Shown here piece after piece: positions 52,965-63,662 of a stretch of 64,000 nucleotides of DNA; position 1 is the stretch's first letter; every line of letters starts with the position of its first letter. The notes beneath the pieces are model-generated. The model was not told the DNA's origin. It ran no database searches and was given only the letters and a program-made list of their open reading frames with translations. The stretch is taken from positions 1 through 64,000 of the forward strand of contig CACNSR010000013.1 of assembly GCA_902623175.1 (NCBI GenBank). Direction: 5' to 3'. The translations under genes were made by a program, and so were the position numbers. The stretch is from Halieaceae bacterium (GTDB lineage: Bacteria > Pseudomonadota > Gammaproteobacteria > Pseudomonadales > Halieaceae).

Positions 52965-53573
52965 CTATCCCACCTCGGGGTCTTCCAGCAAGCGTCTGAC
53001 CGGGCCAAAGCTCCGCCGGTGCATTGGAGAGACACCCACGGTCTCTAGCGCCGCCAAATGCGCCTTCGTCGGATAGCCCTTGTGCCGGTCAAACCCGTAT
53101 GCCGGGTAGTGCTCGTGCAGAGCCTGCATCTCTGCGTCGCGCTGCACTTTGGCAAGAATGGATGCGGCACCAATGCTGGGCTCAGACAAGTCGCCTTTGA
53201 CGATGGCACGCGCTTCATAGGGCCACTTGGGCAAGCGATTCCCGTCTACCAAGACCAACGAAGGCTGTATGGGTAACGCCTCAACTGCCCGGCGCATCGC
53301 CAGAAGCGACGCCTGCAAGATATTCAGCTCGTCAATCTCAGCCACTGTGGCGCGTCCCAGCGCCCAGCTCAAGGCCTCGTCGCGAATGCGTTCAGCCAGG
53401 GTTTCGCGTCGCTCCGGGGTCAACATTTTTGAATCGGTGACGCCTTCGAGAGGAGATTCCGCCAGAATCACCGCTGCCGCGACGACATCACCCGCCAACG
53501 GCCCCCGACCCACCTCATCGACACCCGCCACCAGATGGCCTGCTGTGCCTTCGAAGAGGTCAGCGAATGTCAT
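52965..53573 (-). CDS. rnhB: Ribonuclease HII
   Basis: This enzyme removes ribonucleotides incorporated in DNA and RNA of RNA-DNA hybrids. The 202-residue product has the motif [10 protein letters not shown] with catalytic D19 and E20, and the later [13 protein letters not shown] region near residue 137 that belongs to the RNase HII fold. The lpxB stop overlaps its ATG by four bases (ATGA), showing coupling in the lpx-rnhB-dnaE cluster. Confidence 0.97.
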   Translation of the reverse strand: MTFADLFEGTAGHLVAGVDEVGRGPLAGDVVAAAVILAESPLEGVTDSKMLTPERRETLAERIRDEALSWALGRATVAEIDELNILQASLLAMRRAVEALPIQPSLVLVDGNRLPKWPYEARAIVKGDLSEPSIGAASILAKVQRDAEMQALHEHYPAYGFDRHKGYPTKAHLAALETVGVSPMHRRSFGPVRRLLEDPEVG

Positions 53574-54709
53574 CGCCCCTTAACCAGCGGCAACAGCGCA
53601 TCGATACTGCGCTCGGCAAAGTTGCCACCGATTAACCCCGCCAACTCGTCGAATCGGCGCACCTGCCGGTCGCCGTCACCCCCCAGAAGCTCGGAAACCG
53701 CGTCAGCCAGCAGCGAATCGGTGGCATCGTGCTGCAAAATCTCTGGCACAACCTTCTCACCGGCCAATACATTGGGCAAACCGACGTATGGCGTCTTCAC
53801 CAAGCGCGACAGAATGGCCCATGACAGCGATGCCATGCGGTAACTGATGACCATAGGTTTGCGCAACAGCATTGCTTCCAACGTTGCGGTACCCGATGCG
53901 ATCATGATCGCATCGCTGCATCGCATTACTTCACGCCCCTGCCCCCGAATCAGACTCACCGATAGTGCTGTCGACTGCAGCACCGATTCAATCTGTTGGT
54001 GCCGCTCGGCGTTGGCAGCAGGGATCACAAAATGTAGACCGGTATGTCGTGCCTGTAGCAACTGCATGGCGTCTGCAAAGACGGGCATCAAATGCCGCAC
54101 CTCCCCCTCCCGACTGCCAGGTAGCACTGCGACCAGGGTTTTGTCGAACGGCAGCCCCATGGCGGCGCGGAGTTCGCCTGCTGCGGGTAATTGCTGGAGC
54201 TCGTCTACCAGTGGATGGCCTACACAAACCGCGTCAATTCCGGCCTCTCGGTAGATATCTACCTCAAAGGGCAACAAGCACAGCATGCGATCAACCGATT
54301 CCCGGATACCCCGGAGCCGCCCCCGTCGCCAAGCCCATACTGTGGGACTAACCAGATGAGCAGTGGGGATACCCGACGCGCGCAGGCGGCGCTCGACAGG
54401 CAGATTGAAATCGGGGCTGTCGACGCCGACAAAGAGCTCCGGCGCCACCCGCTGCTGCTGCGCAATGAGACGCCGGCGAATGCCCAGCAGTTCTGGCAAC
54501 CGTTTCAATGGTTCTACTAGGCCCATTACGGCCAACCGGTCTACGGCGCAAAGTGACTCAAGGCCCGCGGCTTGCATCTGATCGCCGCCAACACCTGTGA
54601 TGTCGAGTGAGGTGCCGCGTCGCTGCCAGGCCCGCAAAATCGAGCCTGCGAGTATATCGCCAGACGCTTCACCCGCGCACAGACCGAGGCGCAGCGACTC
54701 CTGTGACAC
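53570..54709 (-). CDS. lpxB: Lipid-A-disaccharide synthase
   Basis: This peripheral membrane glycosyltransferase condenses UDP-2,3-diacylglucosamine with lipid X in lipid A synthesis. The 379-residue protein has the family's N-terminal [12 protein letters not shown] (residues 11-22) and VDSPDFNL near residue 95. The start is GTG at 54709, with the lpxA TAG and this GTG overlapping by one base. It is the second last step cluster member between lpxA and rnhB. Confidence 0.97.
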   Translation of the reverse strand: MSQESLRLGLCAGEASGDILAGSILRAWQRRGTSLDITGVGGDQMQAAGLESLCAVDRLAVMGLVEPLKRLPELLGIRRRLIAQQQRVAPELFVGVDSPDFNLPVERRLRASGIPTAHLVSPTVWAWRRGRLRGIRESVDRMLCLLPFEVDIYREAGIDAVCVGHPLVDELQQLPAAGELRAAMGLPFDKTLVAVLPGSREGEVRHLMPVFADAMQLLQARHTGLHFVIPAANAERHQQIESVLQSTALSVSLIRGQGREVMRCSDAIMIASGTATLEAMLLRKPMVISYRMASLSWAILSRLVKTPYVGLPNVLAGEKVVPEILQHDATDSLLADAVSELLGGDGDRQVRRFDELAGLIGGNFAERSIDALLPLVKGR

Positions 54710-55479
54710 TAACGAACAATGCCCCGTTGGGATTGTTTCAGTGAGTCGACCAGTATCTGAATACTGGGGGTCTCGGCTACCATGCCTGCCAGTCGCTCCA
54801 GGGCAACATCGAGCGTCAGGCCTTGCCGATAGAGGACCTTGAACGCTCGTCTGAGTTCCGAAATCTCAGTGCTCTCGAAACCACGTCGGCGCAGTCCCTC
54901 GGCATTGATCGTTTTCGCCTCAGCGGGACTGCCCGCTACTGTCACGAATGCGGGGACATCTTTACCAATTGAAGTACCCATCCCGCTGAAGCTGTGCGCC
55001 CCGATCTTGCAGAACTGATGCACCAGCGTGTAGCCCGAGAGAATCGCCCAATCGCCAATTTCAACGTGACCGGCCAGAGCCGTGTTGTTCACCAAAATGG
55101 TGTCGTTACCCACGAAACTGTCGTGGCCAATATGGACGTACGCCATGATGAGATTGCGGTGTCCCACTGAGGTGAGAGAGCGATCCTGTACGGTCCCCCG
55201 GTGAATGGTCACATTTTCTCTGATCACGTTGTCATCGCCAATGTGCAGTTCGGTGGGTTCATCTAGGTACTTCAAGTCTGGGGTTGCCTCCCCCACCGTC
55301 GAGAACTGATAAATGTGATTACGTGCACCAATCTTTGTCGGGCCCTTGATGACTACATGGGACTCAATCTTGGTGCACTCACCGATCTCAACATGGGGTC
55401 CAATCAATGACCAGGGACCCACCTCTACAGATTCATGGAGGCGCGCGCCCGGGTCGACAATGGCGGTCTCGTGGATCAC
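54709..55479 (-). CDS. lpxA: UDP-N-acetylglucosamine acyltransferase
   Basis: This cytoplasmic trimer performs the first step of lipid A synthesis, attaching the 3-hydroxyacyl chain. The 256-residue product opens MIHETAIVDPGARL and contains left-handed beta-helix hexapeptide repeats (about 1-190) with the catalytic His region AYVHIGHDSFVGN near residue 123. A C-terminal helical bundle follows. It is 3 bases after fabZ and just before lpxB. Confidence 0.98.
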   Translation of the reverse strand: MIHETAIVDPGARLHESVEVGPWSLIGPHVEIGECTKIESHVVIKGPTKIGARNHIYQFSTVGEATPDLKYLDEPTELHIGDDNVIRENVTIHRGTVQDRSLTSVGHRNLIMAYVHIGHDSFVGNDTILVNNTALAGHVEIGDWAILSGYTLVHQFCKIGAHSFSGMGTSIGKDVPAFVTVAGSPAEAKTINAEGLRRRGFESTEISELRRAFKVLYRQGLTLDVALERLAGMVAETPSIQILVDSLKQSQRGIVR

Positions 55480-55482
55480 GGG

Positions 55483-55917
55483 TCACCGATTGGCGCAAAG
55501 GATGGTGCCCGATGCCGCCAACTCGTCATCGACCCGAGCTTCGACATCAAACTTCCAGATACCGCGTCTGTCGCTCACGATACTGGCATACAGCATCACC
55601 TGATCCCCCGGCACGCAGGGGCGCTTAAAACGGAGATTATCGGCGCCGACAAAGTAATAGATCGAGCCGTCCGCTGGGGTTTTATCCATGGTGACAAAGC
55701 CCAGAATACCTGCGGCCTGGGCCATGGCTTCAAGCAGCAGTACTCCTGGAAACACTGGCTTACCGGGAAAATGGCCGTCGAAAAACGGCTCATTGATACT
55801 AAGGTTCTTGTAGGCCTCAATGCGCTCACCCGGCTCTACCAACACCACTCGGTCTACCAGCAAAAACGGATACCGGTGGGGAAGTCGGTTGCGAATTTCT
55901 TCAATGTCGAGTGTCAC
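55483..55917 (-). CDS. fabZ: 3-hydroxyacyl-ACP dehydratase FabZ
   Basis: This enzyme dehydrates 3-hydroxyacyl-ACP in fatty acid synthesis and competes with lpxA for 3-hydroxymyristoyl-ACP. The GTG at 55917 overlapping the lpxD stop (GTGA) gives 144 residues starting [17 protein letters not shown], the family length; a longer ATG frame from 56022 lies inside lpxD. Catalytic H49 (FFDGHFPG) and E63 (LLLEAMAQ) are in place. Confidence 0.96.
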   Translation of the reverse strand: MTLDIEEIRNRLPHRYPFLLVDRVVLVEPGERIEAYKNLSINEPFFDGHFPGKPVFPGVLLLEAMAQAAGILGFVTMDKTPADGSIYYFVGADNLRFKRPCVPGDQVMLYASIVSDRRGIWKFDVEARVDDELAASGTILCANR

Positions 55918-56951
55918 GCTTTGCCGTCCTCTTGCTGATCGAGACCGGTGGCTCTCTCCAGTTCCGAAATCCGTTTCGCCATCTGGTCCAATTGAGTAAA
56001 TCTTGAGGCGCTTCTCAGCCAAGATCTCAGCGGCTGGATCGGCGTGCCCGATGAATAATGCCCCGCTTCGGTGACCGAGCTAGCCACCCTGCCCTGACCA
56101 CCGATATGCACGTCGTCGACAATCTCCAGGTGCCCCGCTAGACCAGCTTGCCCTGCAATCACGCACCTGGCGCCAATTTTCGTGCTACCCGAGACACCTA
56201 CTTGAGAAACGATCACCGACTGGCGGCCGACTCGCACCCCGTGCCCGATCTGCACGAGGTTATCGATAATCACGCCATCTTCCACCACCGTGTCTTCGAG
56301 CGCGCCACGATCCACCGTCGAGTTGGATCCGATTTCAACGTCGTCGCCAATCACAACTGTTGCGAGCTGCTCAATTTTTACCCAACCCTTTGCGCTGGGC
56401 GCATAACCAAAGCCATCCGCACCGATCGTAGCGTTGGGGTGAATAGCGCATCGCTGGCCAATTTTCACCGCGTGACAGATCACCGCACCGGGCTTGATTA
56501 CCGTATCGGCACCGATGCTCGCACCGTGACCAATATAAGCGCCCGCGCCGATCCAGACCCGATCTCCCAGCACCGCGTTCGCCTCCACGCACGCGCCAGC
56601 ATCAATGGTGACATCAGTACCAAGCACGGCACTATCTGCAACGGCAGCCTGCTCGTGGATCTGCCCGCTGCAAGGCGGATGGTTATCGAAGATCCGGGTT
56701 GCTCTGGCGAACGCCACATAGGGCGTGTCGCTCAGTAGCGCGCAGCCGGACCAGGCGTCGACCCAGTCAGGATGCAAGATCAGCGCGCCTGCGCTCGTAT
56801 TAGAAGCCTTAGACAGATGCTTTTTATCCGAGACGAAGCTCAGATCATCCTCGGTGGCCGACTCCAGTGCTGCCAGACCGGCGATGGAGCGAGTCGGATC
56901 TCCCCGGAGCTCGAGCTCCAAGGTTTTGGCGAGCTCCCCGAGGGTGGTCAT
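55914..56951 (-). CDS. lpxD: UDP-3-O-acyl-glucosamine N-acyltransferase
   Basis: This enzyme adds the N-linked 3-hydroxyacyl chain in the third step of lipid A synthesis. The 345-residue protein has an N-terminal uridine-binding domain (about 1-100), left-handed beta-helix hexapeptide repeats (about 105-290) with the catalytic region [12 protein letters not shown] near residue 235, and a C-terminal helix. It lies 5 bases downstream of the skp gene's end region in the usual skp-lpxD-fabZ-lpxA order. Confidence 0.97.
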   Translation of the reverse strand: MTTLGELAKTLELELRGDPTRSIAGLAALESATEDDLSFVSDKKHLSKASNTSAGALILHPDWVDAWSGCALLSDTPYVAFARATRIFDNHPPCSGQIHEQAAVADSAVLGTDVTIDAGACVEANAVLGDRVWIGAGAYIGHGASIGADTVIKPGAVICHAVKIGQRCAIHPNATIGADGFGYAPSAKGWVKIEQLATVVIGDDVEIGSNSTVDRGALEDTVVEDGVIIDNLVQIGHGVRVGRQSVIVSQVGVSGSTKIGARCVIAGQAGLAGHLEIVDDVHIGGQGRVASSVTEAGHYSSGTPIQPLRSWLRSASRFTQLDQMAKRISELERATGLDQQEDGKA

Positions 56952-56956
56952 GGCGC

Positions 56957-57472
56957 TTACTCAGCGCCCAGTTGATTCATCTTGTCAGAGACTTTCGCCG
57001 TGATGTTGTAGCCCAGATCAGCGTGAATAACGGCTTGCTGCTGAAGCAAGAGGCCAATCTGATCGGTCTCGATGATCTCGCGCAGCACCTCTTGTGCTTG
57101 CGGCGCGAGTTCCTGCATCACGCGCTGCGCATTCTGGGTCTGTAGCGTTTGCAATTTCTTGGCAACGTACTCGAGATCAGACTGCTTGCTGGCCATCTTT
57201 TGTCGAGCCGCGACCTGATCCTCCTCACTCATCGCTGCCTGGTCGCGTTGGAAATCCTTGACCAGTTGATCCAGCTCGGCACGCAACGCATCAAACTGTG
57301 ACTTGTCCGACGCAAAGTCCTCGTTGGTCTCAAACTCCTGCAGACGCTGCTGCGCCACATCGGTTTGCAGGATCGCCTGTTCCAGATTGACGACCGCAAT
57401 TCGGCCCTGCGCCAAAGCGATTGATGGCAAAACGGCCATCAGCAGGCCTGCCAGCCACACACGTGCGTTCAT
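56957..57472 (-). CDS. skp: Periplasmic chaperone Skp/OmpH
   Basis: This periplasmic trimeric chaperone holds unfolded outer-membrane proteins for BAM. ATG at 57472 (MNARVWLAGLL) gives 171 residues with a signal peptide ending ALAQG (about residue 23); the longer frame from 57556 overlaps bamA. The mature protein is a long helical tentacle (about 50-140), rich in Gln/Lys/Glu, as the OmpH family. Position between bamA and lpxD is canonical. Confidence 0.93.
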   Translation of the reverse strand: MNARVWLAGLLMAVLPSIALAQGRIAVVNLEQAILQTDVAQQRLQEFETNEDFASDKSQFDALRAELDQLVKDFQRDQAAMSEEDQVAARQKMASKQSDLEYVAKKLQTLQTQNAQRVMQELAPQAQEVLREIIETDQIGLLLQQQAVIHADLGYNITAKVSDKMNQLGAE

Positions 57473-57497
57473 TGAACTTTCTCCATTTTTTCTCACA

Positions 57498-60144
57498 TCA
57501 GAAGCCTCGCCCCAGCGAAAACTGGAAGACTTCCCTTTCATCAATTGGGCTGGCATTTAGCGGCTTGGCCAAACTAAAAGTCAGCGGGCCAAAACCGGAC
57601 AGCCACGTTACGCCGATGCCGACAGAGTAACGTAATTCACCAGCGTCGATACCAAAACAATTAGCCTGATTTTCACGGCAATTTGTGTTGAAAACGTTGC
57701 CAAAATCAAAGAACAGGGCCGATCTCAGCGAACTCCGATCTTTTATAAACGGCATCGGAAACAACACTTCTGCGCTACCTTCTATGAGAGCGTTGCCTCC
57801 GAAAGGGTTCGGTCTGTTTCTGGTGTTAAACTGTTGGGTCGGTATCTTTCCAGTCTGTGGGTCAACCGTATAACCATAGCCGCGACCGTCCGCCCCCCCC
57901 AAATTGTGTGGGGACGCCATTGTCATCAATAGCAGTCGCAGCTGAATTGGCCGTATAAACAATAGGTTCCGTTGCACGAGGACCCAAGGTGTTGACTTCA
58001 TAGCCCCTGACCGAACCAAAACCGCCAGCGAAAAAGTGCTCATAAAAAGGCAGCTCGGTGGTATTTCCATAGCCGTCGCCGTAGCCTAACTCGCCCCGGA
58101 GGTGTAAAGTGAACTCACCAAACAGTGGGAAATAAATTTCACCGCGGTAGTTCAATTTGTAGAACTCTAGATCTGAGAGCGGAACCGCTATCTCAAGCGA
58201 CACAGACTGCGAGGCGCCGCGAGTCGCCAACTGCCCGCGATTAAGTGTCGACTGGAGCCAACTACCTGTGACGCTCCAGTTCAGGTAGTGATCACCATTC
58301 AGATCCAGAAAACCTTCGTTCTCTGGTGGGGATAGTGCCGAGAAAGGCAGTGTGTCGATCGGCTCCAGGACTTCGGCAGCGGCATAGGTGCCATCTTCCT
58401 GCAGCGTTGAGTAGTACCAATACTCGATTTCGGGTGCGAGCCTTGGACTAGCGGAGATCTCCTGCACCGCATACTGACCCGATGTAATCTTGGTGTCAGT
58501 GACTCCTAATGAAAAACCAAGTCGCTGCGTCTCGCTAATGGGATAGCCAAAATTCATGCTGCCTCCCCAGCTATCCGTGGTATAGCTTGCCACGTTGATC
58601 TTTGAAAGATCGGTTTTGCGATAGAAGATGCCGAATCCGCGACTGACACCGTCTTCCGTGAAATACGGATTGGTATAGTTGAAGCTGACGACGTCCTGGA
58701 AACGGGATGAATTCAGCGAGACTCCGACCCGGCGACCGGTTCCCAGAAAGTTATTCTGCTGAAGATTCAGCCCGAGAATCAAACCCGCGTCCTGCGCGTA
58801 ACCCAAGCTGCCGCCAATCGAGCCAAAGGACTGCTCCTCAACCGCAAAATCGACGTCAATCATGTCGTCAGAGCCTGGAACTTCATTGGTCTCCACCTCG
58901 GCCGTTTTGAAAAAGCCCAGCCGCTCGAGTCGGATACGGGACTGCTCGATGGCCGCAGAAGAAGCGGGAGCGGACTCCATCTGACGCATTTCCCTGCGCA
59001 GTACGTCATCCATGGTGGTCATGTTGCCCGCAAAATTTATTCGTCGAACGTAGGTGCGCTTGCCGGGATCAATGAAGAATTTCATGACCACCGTGCTGTT
59101 CTCTTCATCGATCTCGGGCATGCCCGTGACCTTGGCAAAATTGTAGCCCTCGTTACCGAGCCGGCGAGTCAGGTAATCCTCAGTGGCGGTTACCAGTTGC
59201 TGGGAATAGATCTGCTCAGGTTGCACGATCAGGAAACGATTGAGATCTTCCTCAGGCAATACCAGATCACCGCTTAAACCCACCTCACTGACAGTGAATT
59301 TGTCGCCCTCAGTGACGTTCGCCGTGATGTAGACCTCTTCCTTGTTGGGAGAGACCGCGACCTGAGTAGAGTCGATGTTGAACTGCAGATAACCGCGATC
59401 CAAATAATAGGAAGACAGCGTCTCCAAATCGGACGTCAGCTTTTCTTTAGAATATTTGTTGTCGCTGGTGAAAAACGAAAACCAGCCGCCGGTCTTGAGC
59501 TCGAACAGATCAATCAGGTCCTCGTCCGAGAAAATAGTGTTGCCCACCACATTGATATGTTGAATCGTGGCAACCGTGCCCTCGTTCACATCGATCGCGA
59601 TCGAGACGCGATTGCGGGGCTCAGCGATGACTTCAGAATCAATGGTGGCGTCGTATCGGCCCTGCAACACGTATTGGCGCTGCAGCTCGAGCTGCATCCC
59701 CTCTAACGTAGAGCGCTGGAAGACCTGACCTACGGACAGGCCTGCCCCCTTGAGTCCATCCAACAGCGCCTCGGTCTCAATGGCCTTATTGCCATCGATG
59801 GTGATCTCACTGATGCTGGGACGCTCCGCCACAACCACCACGAGCACGCCGCCGTCCCGGGCAATCGAGATGTCATCAAAATTGCCTGAGGCAAACAGAC
59901 TCTTGGCCGCTGCACGCACGGCGCGGGTATCCACCGTATCGCCAACGCCCACTGGCAACGCCGCAAACACACTCCCCGGCGAGATCCGCTGAAGACCCTC
60001 TACGCGGATATCCTGAATGACGAAGGGCTCGACCTGAGCCAGCGCCGACTGCCCACCACCGAGCGAAGCCAGCAGCGTGACCAGCAGAGCGAGAAGTGCC
60101 CCGAGGCGAGTGCCTCGCTGCATATGGTAGTGTGTTAGCCGCAT
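57498..60144 (-). CDS. bamA: Outer-membrane assembly factor BamA, with a frameshift
   Basis: BamA is the essential outer-membrane insertase. The N-terminal signal peptide (ending ALAQ), five POTRA domains and the start of the barrel read in one frame from about 60144. At the G8 tract (57893-57900) the frame ends after VPTQFGGGGRSRL..., while the rest of the barrel, to the terminal SLGRGF with the required terminal Phe, continues in another frame down to 57498. Seven G's would give one intact reading frame of about 881 residues. Either one G is extra in this sequence or the gene is truly split. BamA is essential, so a sequence error or slippage is more plausible than a dead gene. The longest start is at 60192. 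Confidence 0.92.
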
Positions 60145-60248
60145 AAGGTGTTTTCTGTAAAACCTATTCACACATCGCCGCGCAACCCGCACGATTGGGC
60201 GCTTGGGCGAGCGTCGGTGGTTGTGAAACAGCCTGTCATCCTGCGCCG

Positions 60249-61604
60249 TCAGAATTTTGTAAAATCATTATACAGGGCAAATACCATGATGCTCAGCACC
60301 AATACCAATCCGACCTGATGGCCCGCCATCTGAATCCGATCCGGCAGCGGCTTGCCCAAAATCGCCTCAAACCCATAAAAGACCAGGTGTCCGCCATCCA
60401 AAACCGGTATCGGCAGTAAGTTCAAGGCACCGAGCGACACGCTGAGTAGCGCCAAAAACCCGAACCAGGCTACCCAGCCCGCCTCTGCCGTCGAGGCTGC
60501 TACCTTGGCGATAGTAATCGGCCCCGACAGATTACTGGGCGAAATCAGCCCCTGTAGCATCCGACCAATAGACTTGAATGTAAAGACCACGAGGTCACCG
60601 GTTCGCTTTACCGAAGCCACCAGCGCCGCCACCGGCCCCCTATCAAAGTGGCGCTGCTGCGCATCCGGAACCACCGGTAGGGCCACAGACATGCCGACCG
60701 CGCCAATACGCCTTCCCTCAGACACAGCGGCGGCCGGCGTCACCGATAGATTCTGACGTTTCCCCTCACGTTCAAGCTCCACAGTGATGGCCTGACCAGG
60801 TCTGGCGCGAACGTAGGTCACCCAATCCATCCACAGCGGGATCGCCTCCCCGTCTGCACTGATTATGAGATCGCCCTCCAGAAAGCCGGCTTGCGCGGCG
60901 GCGCCGTCCTCGGTCAGCCCACCCACTACGGGAAGCACCGGCGGCATACGAATAGTGACGCCGAGCGCTCCGAGAAGATCGGGTTCCTTTTCGCCTTTGA
61001 GCCATTGGCTGATGCGCGTCTCTGACTGGGTGACCACATCTGACCCCGGATAACGGGCAGCCAATGTCAGCGTGCCCGAATCCCCCAGCCGCTCGAGCAA
61101 GGCGAAATTGACCGACGCCACGGTCGGCGTCTCCCGACCATCAATCGCAATAATCTCCTGACCAGTCTGCAGTCCCGCTGCTTCGGCAAGGGAGTTCGGT
61201 GCAACCTTGTAGATTTCGGGCACGATGCCGACTTCGCCTCTTAGGAAAAGCCCCCACAGCACCAAAATAGCCAAAAGGAAATTGGCGATCGGGCCCGCGG
61301 AGGCAATCGCAATGCGCTTGGACACAGGTTGGCGGTTGTGCGCGCGGGGCAGGTCCACCTCGGCGATCTCAACGTCGCGCTCGTCTGCCATACGCACGTA
61401 GCCTCCCAAAGGAATAGCGGCGATCACATATTCGGTGTTGTCCTTACCCTGCCAATAAAACAAGGGCCGACCGAAACCGATCGAGAACCGCAAGACTTTC
61501 ACACCCGCGCGGCGCGCCATCCAGAAATGACCGTATTCATGAAATGCCACGACGATGGCAAAGGTTGCCAGCGCGACAAATAGGGTTTGCAGGGTATCGA
61601 GCAC
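60249..61604 (-). CDS. rseP: Intramembrane zinc metalloprotease RseP
   Basis: This site-2 protease cleaves the anti-sigma factor RseA in the envelope stress response and removes signal-peptide remnants. The 451-residue product has the HEYGH zinc motif (H22, E23, H26) in the first helix, two PDZ domains (about 110-290) and the C-terminal NLLPIPVLDGGHLV motif (Asp ligand) near residue 398, followed by final helices. It lies between dxr and bamA as usual. Confidence 0.97.
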   Translation of the reverse strand: MLDTLQTLFVALATFAIVVAFHEYGHFWMARRAGVKVLRFSIGFGRPLFYWQGKDNTEYVIAAIPLGGYVRMADERDVEIAEVDLPRAHNRQPVSKRIAIASAGPIANFLLAILVLWGLFLRGEVGIVPEIYKVAPNSLAEAAGLQTGQEIIAIDGRETPTVASVNFALLERLGDSGTLTLAARYPGSDVVTQSETRISQWLKGEKEPDLLGALGVTIRMPPVLPVVGGLTEDGAAAQAGFLEGDLIISADGEAIPLWMDWVTYVRARPGQAITVELEREGKRQNLSVTPAAAVSEGRRIGAVGMSVALPVVPDAQQRHFDRGPVAALVASVKRTGDLVVFTFKSIGRMLQGLISPSNLSGPITIAKVAASTAEAGWVAWFGFLALLSVSLGALNLLPIPVLDGGHLVFYGFEAILGKPLPDRIQMAGHQVGLVLVLSIMVFALYNDFTKF

Positions 61605-61613
61605 CGCCTCGTC

Positions 61614-62801
61614 CTAGGATTCAGAGCGAGTGAGCCCACTCGCTATAGATTGCTGCGCGGCCTCCCGCGCCTTCTGATCGAGTGCTTGGACAGCATCGAG
61701 GCTGTCAGGTTCCGCCAAATTAGTTGTTTTCAACGCAACGTCAATCACTCTGTCGATGTCTGTAAAACGGATCTCGCCGGACAGGAATGCTGCCACGGCG
61801 ATCTCATTTGCAGCGCTGAAGACACACATGCCCCCTGGCTGGGTAATCGCCCATTGCGCCAACGCGAGGCATGGAAACGCTTCCAGATCGGGCGCCTCGA
61901 AATCCAGACGCCCCGCGCTGACGATATCCAGTGCGTCGACGCCTGCATCGACACGCTCGGGCCAGGCGAGACAATAGGCGATGGGCGTGCGCATATCCGG
62001 TTGGCCCAATTGCGCCAAGACCGAGCCATCGCGATAACGAATCATCGAGTGGACGATGCTCTGAAGGTGCACCACAATCTCGATCTCATCCGGGCGTCGA
62101 CCAAATAACCAACATGCCTCCGCCAACTCCAGGCCCTTGTTCGCCAGCGTGGCGGAATCGACTGAAATCTTCTGGCCCATTGACCAATTGGGGTGGGCGC
62201 AGGCCTCCGCGGGCGTCACAGCATTAAGAGACGATCTGGATCGACCGCGGAAAGGTCCGCCTGACGCCGTCAGTACGATTTTCTCGACATCGGTCATATC
62301 GGGACGTCCGTCAGACGCGACCGGCAAACACTGGTGCATGGCATTGTGCTCACTGTCTACGGGCAACAGGATAGCCCCGCCCTGGCGAACCGTGTCCATG
62401 AATAGGCCACCAGCACTCACCAGTGCCTCCTTATTAGCGAGCAGAATCGTTTTACCTGCTCTGGCTGCACTCAGCGTCGGGCGCAGCCCCGCAAACCCGA
62501 CGATACCCGCAACAACCGAATCAACGGTGGATTCAGCCACCAAATCATCCAGGACCGCTGCGCCGGACTCGACCTCAACGGCCGACAGGTCGGCAAGCCT
62601 ATCGGCGAGTGCCGCCGCGGCGTCCGGGTCACCCATCACCGCATGGGTTGGCCGATGGGTTCTGCACAGCGCTTCCATATCGTCCACCGAGCGATGAGCA
62701 GATAGCAGTTTTACCTGATAGCGATCGGGGTGTCGCTGAATCACATCAAGGGTAGACCGTCCGATCGACCCCGTTGCACCCAACACCGCCACCCGTCGCA
62801 T
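61614..62801 (-). CDS. dxr: 1-deoxy-D-xylulose-5-phosphate reductoisomerase
   Basis: This NADPH-dependent enzyme makes 2-C-methyl-D-erythritol 4-phosphate in isoprenoid synthesis. The 395-residue length is typical. The N-terminus GATGSIGRSTLDVI (residues 8-21) is the nucleotide-binding motif; LLANKEALVSAG near residue 122 and PVDSEHNA near residue 148 are the active-site motifs. It lies 3 bases after cdsA and before rseP. Confidence 0.97.
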   Translation of the reverse strand: MRRVAVLGATGSIGRSTLDVIQRHPDRYQVKLLSAHRSVDDMEALCRTHRPTHAVMGDPDAAAALADRLADLSAVEVESGAAVLDDLVAESTVDSVVAGIVGFAGLRPTLSAARAGKTILLANKEALVSAGGLFMDTVRQGGAILLPVDSEHNAMHQCLPVASDGRPDMTDVEKIVLTASGGPFRGRSRSSLNAVTPAEACAHPNWSMGQKISVDSATLANKGLELAEACWLFGRRPDEIEIVVHLQSIVHSMIRYRDGSVLAQLGQPDMRTPIAYCLAWPERVDAGVDALDIVSAGRLDFEAPDLEAFPCLALAQWAITQPGGMCVFSAANEIAVAAFLSGEIRFTDIDRVIDVALKTTNLAEPDSLDAVQALDQKAREAAQQSIASGLTRSES

Positions 62802-62804
62802 GAA

Positions 62805-63641
62805 TCAGTAACCGATCAACAACAGGCCGAGGGCAAAAACCGGCGCAGCGCCACAAATACTGTCTAGCCGATCCATGAGACCGCCATGGCCAGGCAGCAA
62901 CGACCCAGAGTCTTTCAGGCCCACTTCGCGTTTAAGCAGGCTGACCGTCAAATCCCCAACTACCGAGGCCCCTGCCGTGGCCAGTCCCAGCACCATGAGC
63001 GAGCCCCAGCCCAGATGGAGTTGTGATAATGGCAGGTTTTGCCAGACCAATGTAGCCAACAGCGCCACGCAGAGCATACCGCCCCAAAAACCCTCCCAGG
63101 TTTTGGCCGGACTGATCTCGGCGGCCAGCGCATGCTGCCCGAAGCGCTGGCCAGCAAAGTAGGCGCCGATGTCGGCCGCGGCGACAGTCAATATCAAGAG
63201 AAACACAACAAAAGGCCCGTTGATCAGTGTTAAGCACACAATCACAGCAAGCCAGGTTGCAGCGAGCATCAGCCACCCCATCACCGCGCGCAGCCATGCG
63301 AAGCGCCATGCACCGCGGCCGGCGGCATAATACTTCAACCCTACCAGCATGGCAGACCATAAGAGCGCGGTGGCGGCCAGCAAAGGCCGGGCATTCAGTG
63401 CCGCTTCGGAACCATCAAGTGCCAGACCCGCCCACAGCGCAATGCAGAGTAGCGGAATGATGGCAGCATAGAGCGTTCGGGAGGTCGCTCTCTGAGCACC
63501 GACCAGCGCCGCCCACTCCCAGCCACCGGCGGTAGCCACCAGAGCAAACAGAATCGCCTGCATGGGATAGGGCGCAAATGATAGGATCGCAATTAGAGGC
63601 CCCACGAGAATCAATGCAGTGATCACCCTCTGGCGGAGCAT
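62805..63641 (-). CDS. cdsA: Phosphatidate cytidylyltransferase
   Basis: This integral membrane enzyme makes CDP-diacylglycerol for phospholipid synthesis. The 278 residues are mostly hydrophobic. The CdsA signature is clear at the C-terminus: SLLKREVGLKDSGSLLPGHG followed by GLMDRLDS. It lies downstream of uppS and upstream of dxr, the usual order. Confidence 0.95.
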   Translation of the reverse strand: MLRQRVITALILVGPLIAILSFAPYPMQAILFALVATAGGWEWAALVGAQRATSRTLYAAIIPLLCIALWAGLALDGSEAALNARPLLAATALLWSAMLVGLKYYAAGRGAWRFAWLRAVMGWLMLAATWLAVIVCLTLINGPFVVFLLILTVAAADIGAYFAGQRFGQHALAAEISPAKTWEGFWGGMLCVALLATLVWQNLPLSQLHLGWGSLMVLGLATAGASVVGDLTVSLLKREVGLKDSGSLLPGHGGLMDRLDSICGAAPVFALGLLLIGY

Positions 63642-63662
63642 GCGTTGTTCTCCAGAGCGCCG

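Noticed and set aside
57498-58070. Separate 190-residue protein on the minus strand
   Set aside because: Its C-terminus is the BamA barrel end, continuous with the upstream frame once the G8 tract is read as G7; it is not an independent gene.
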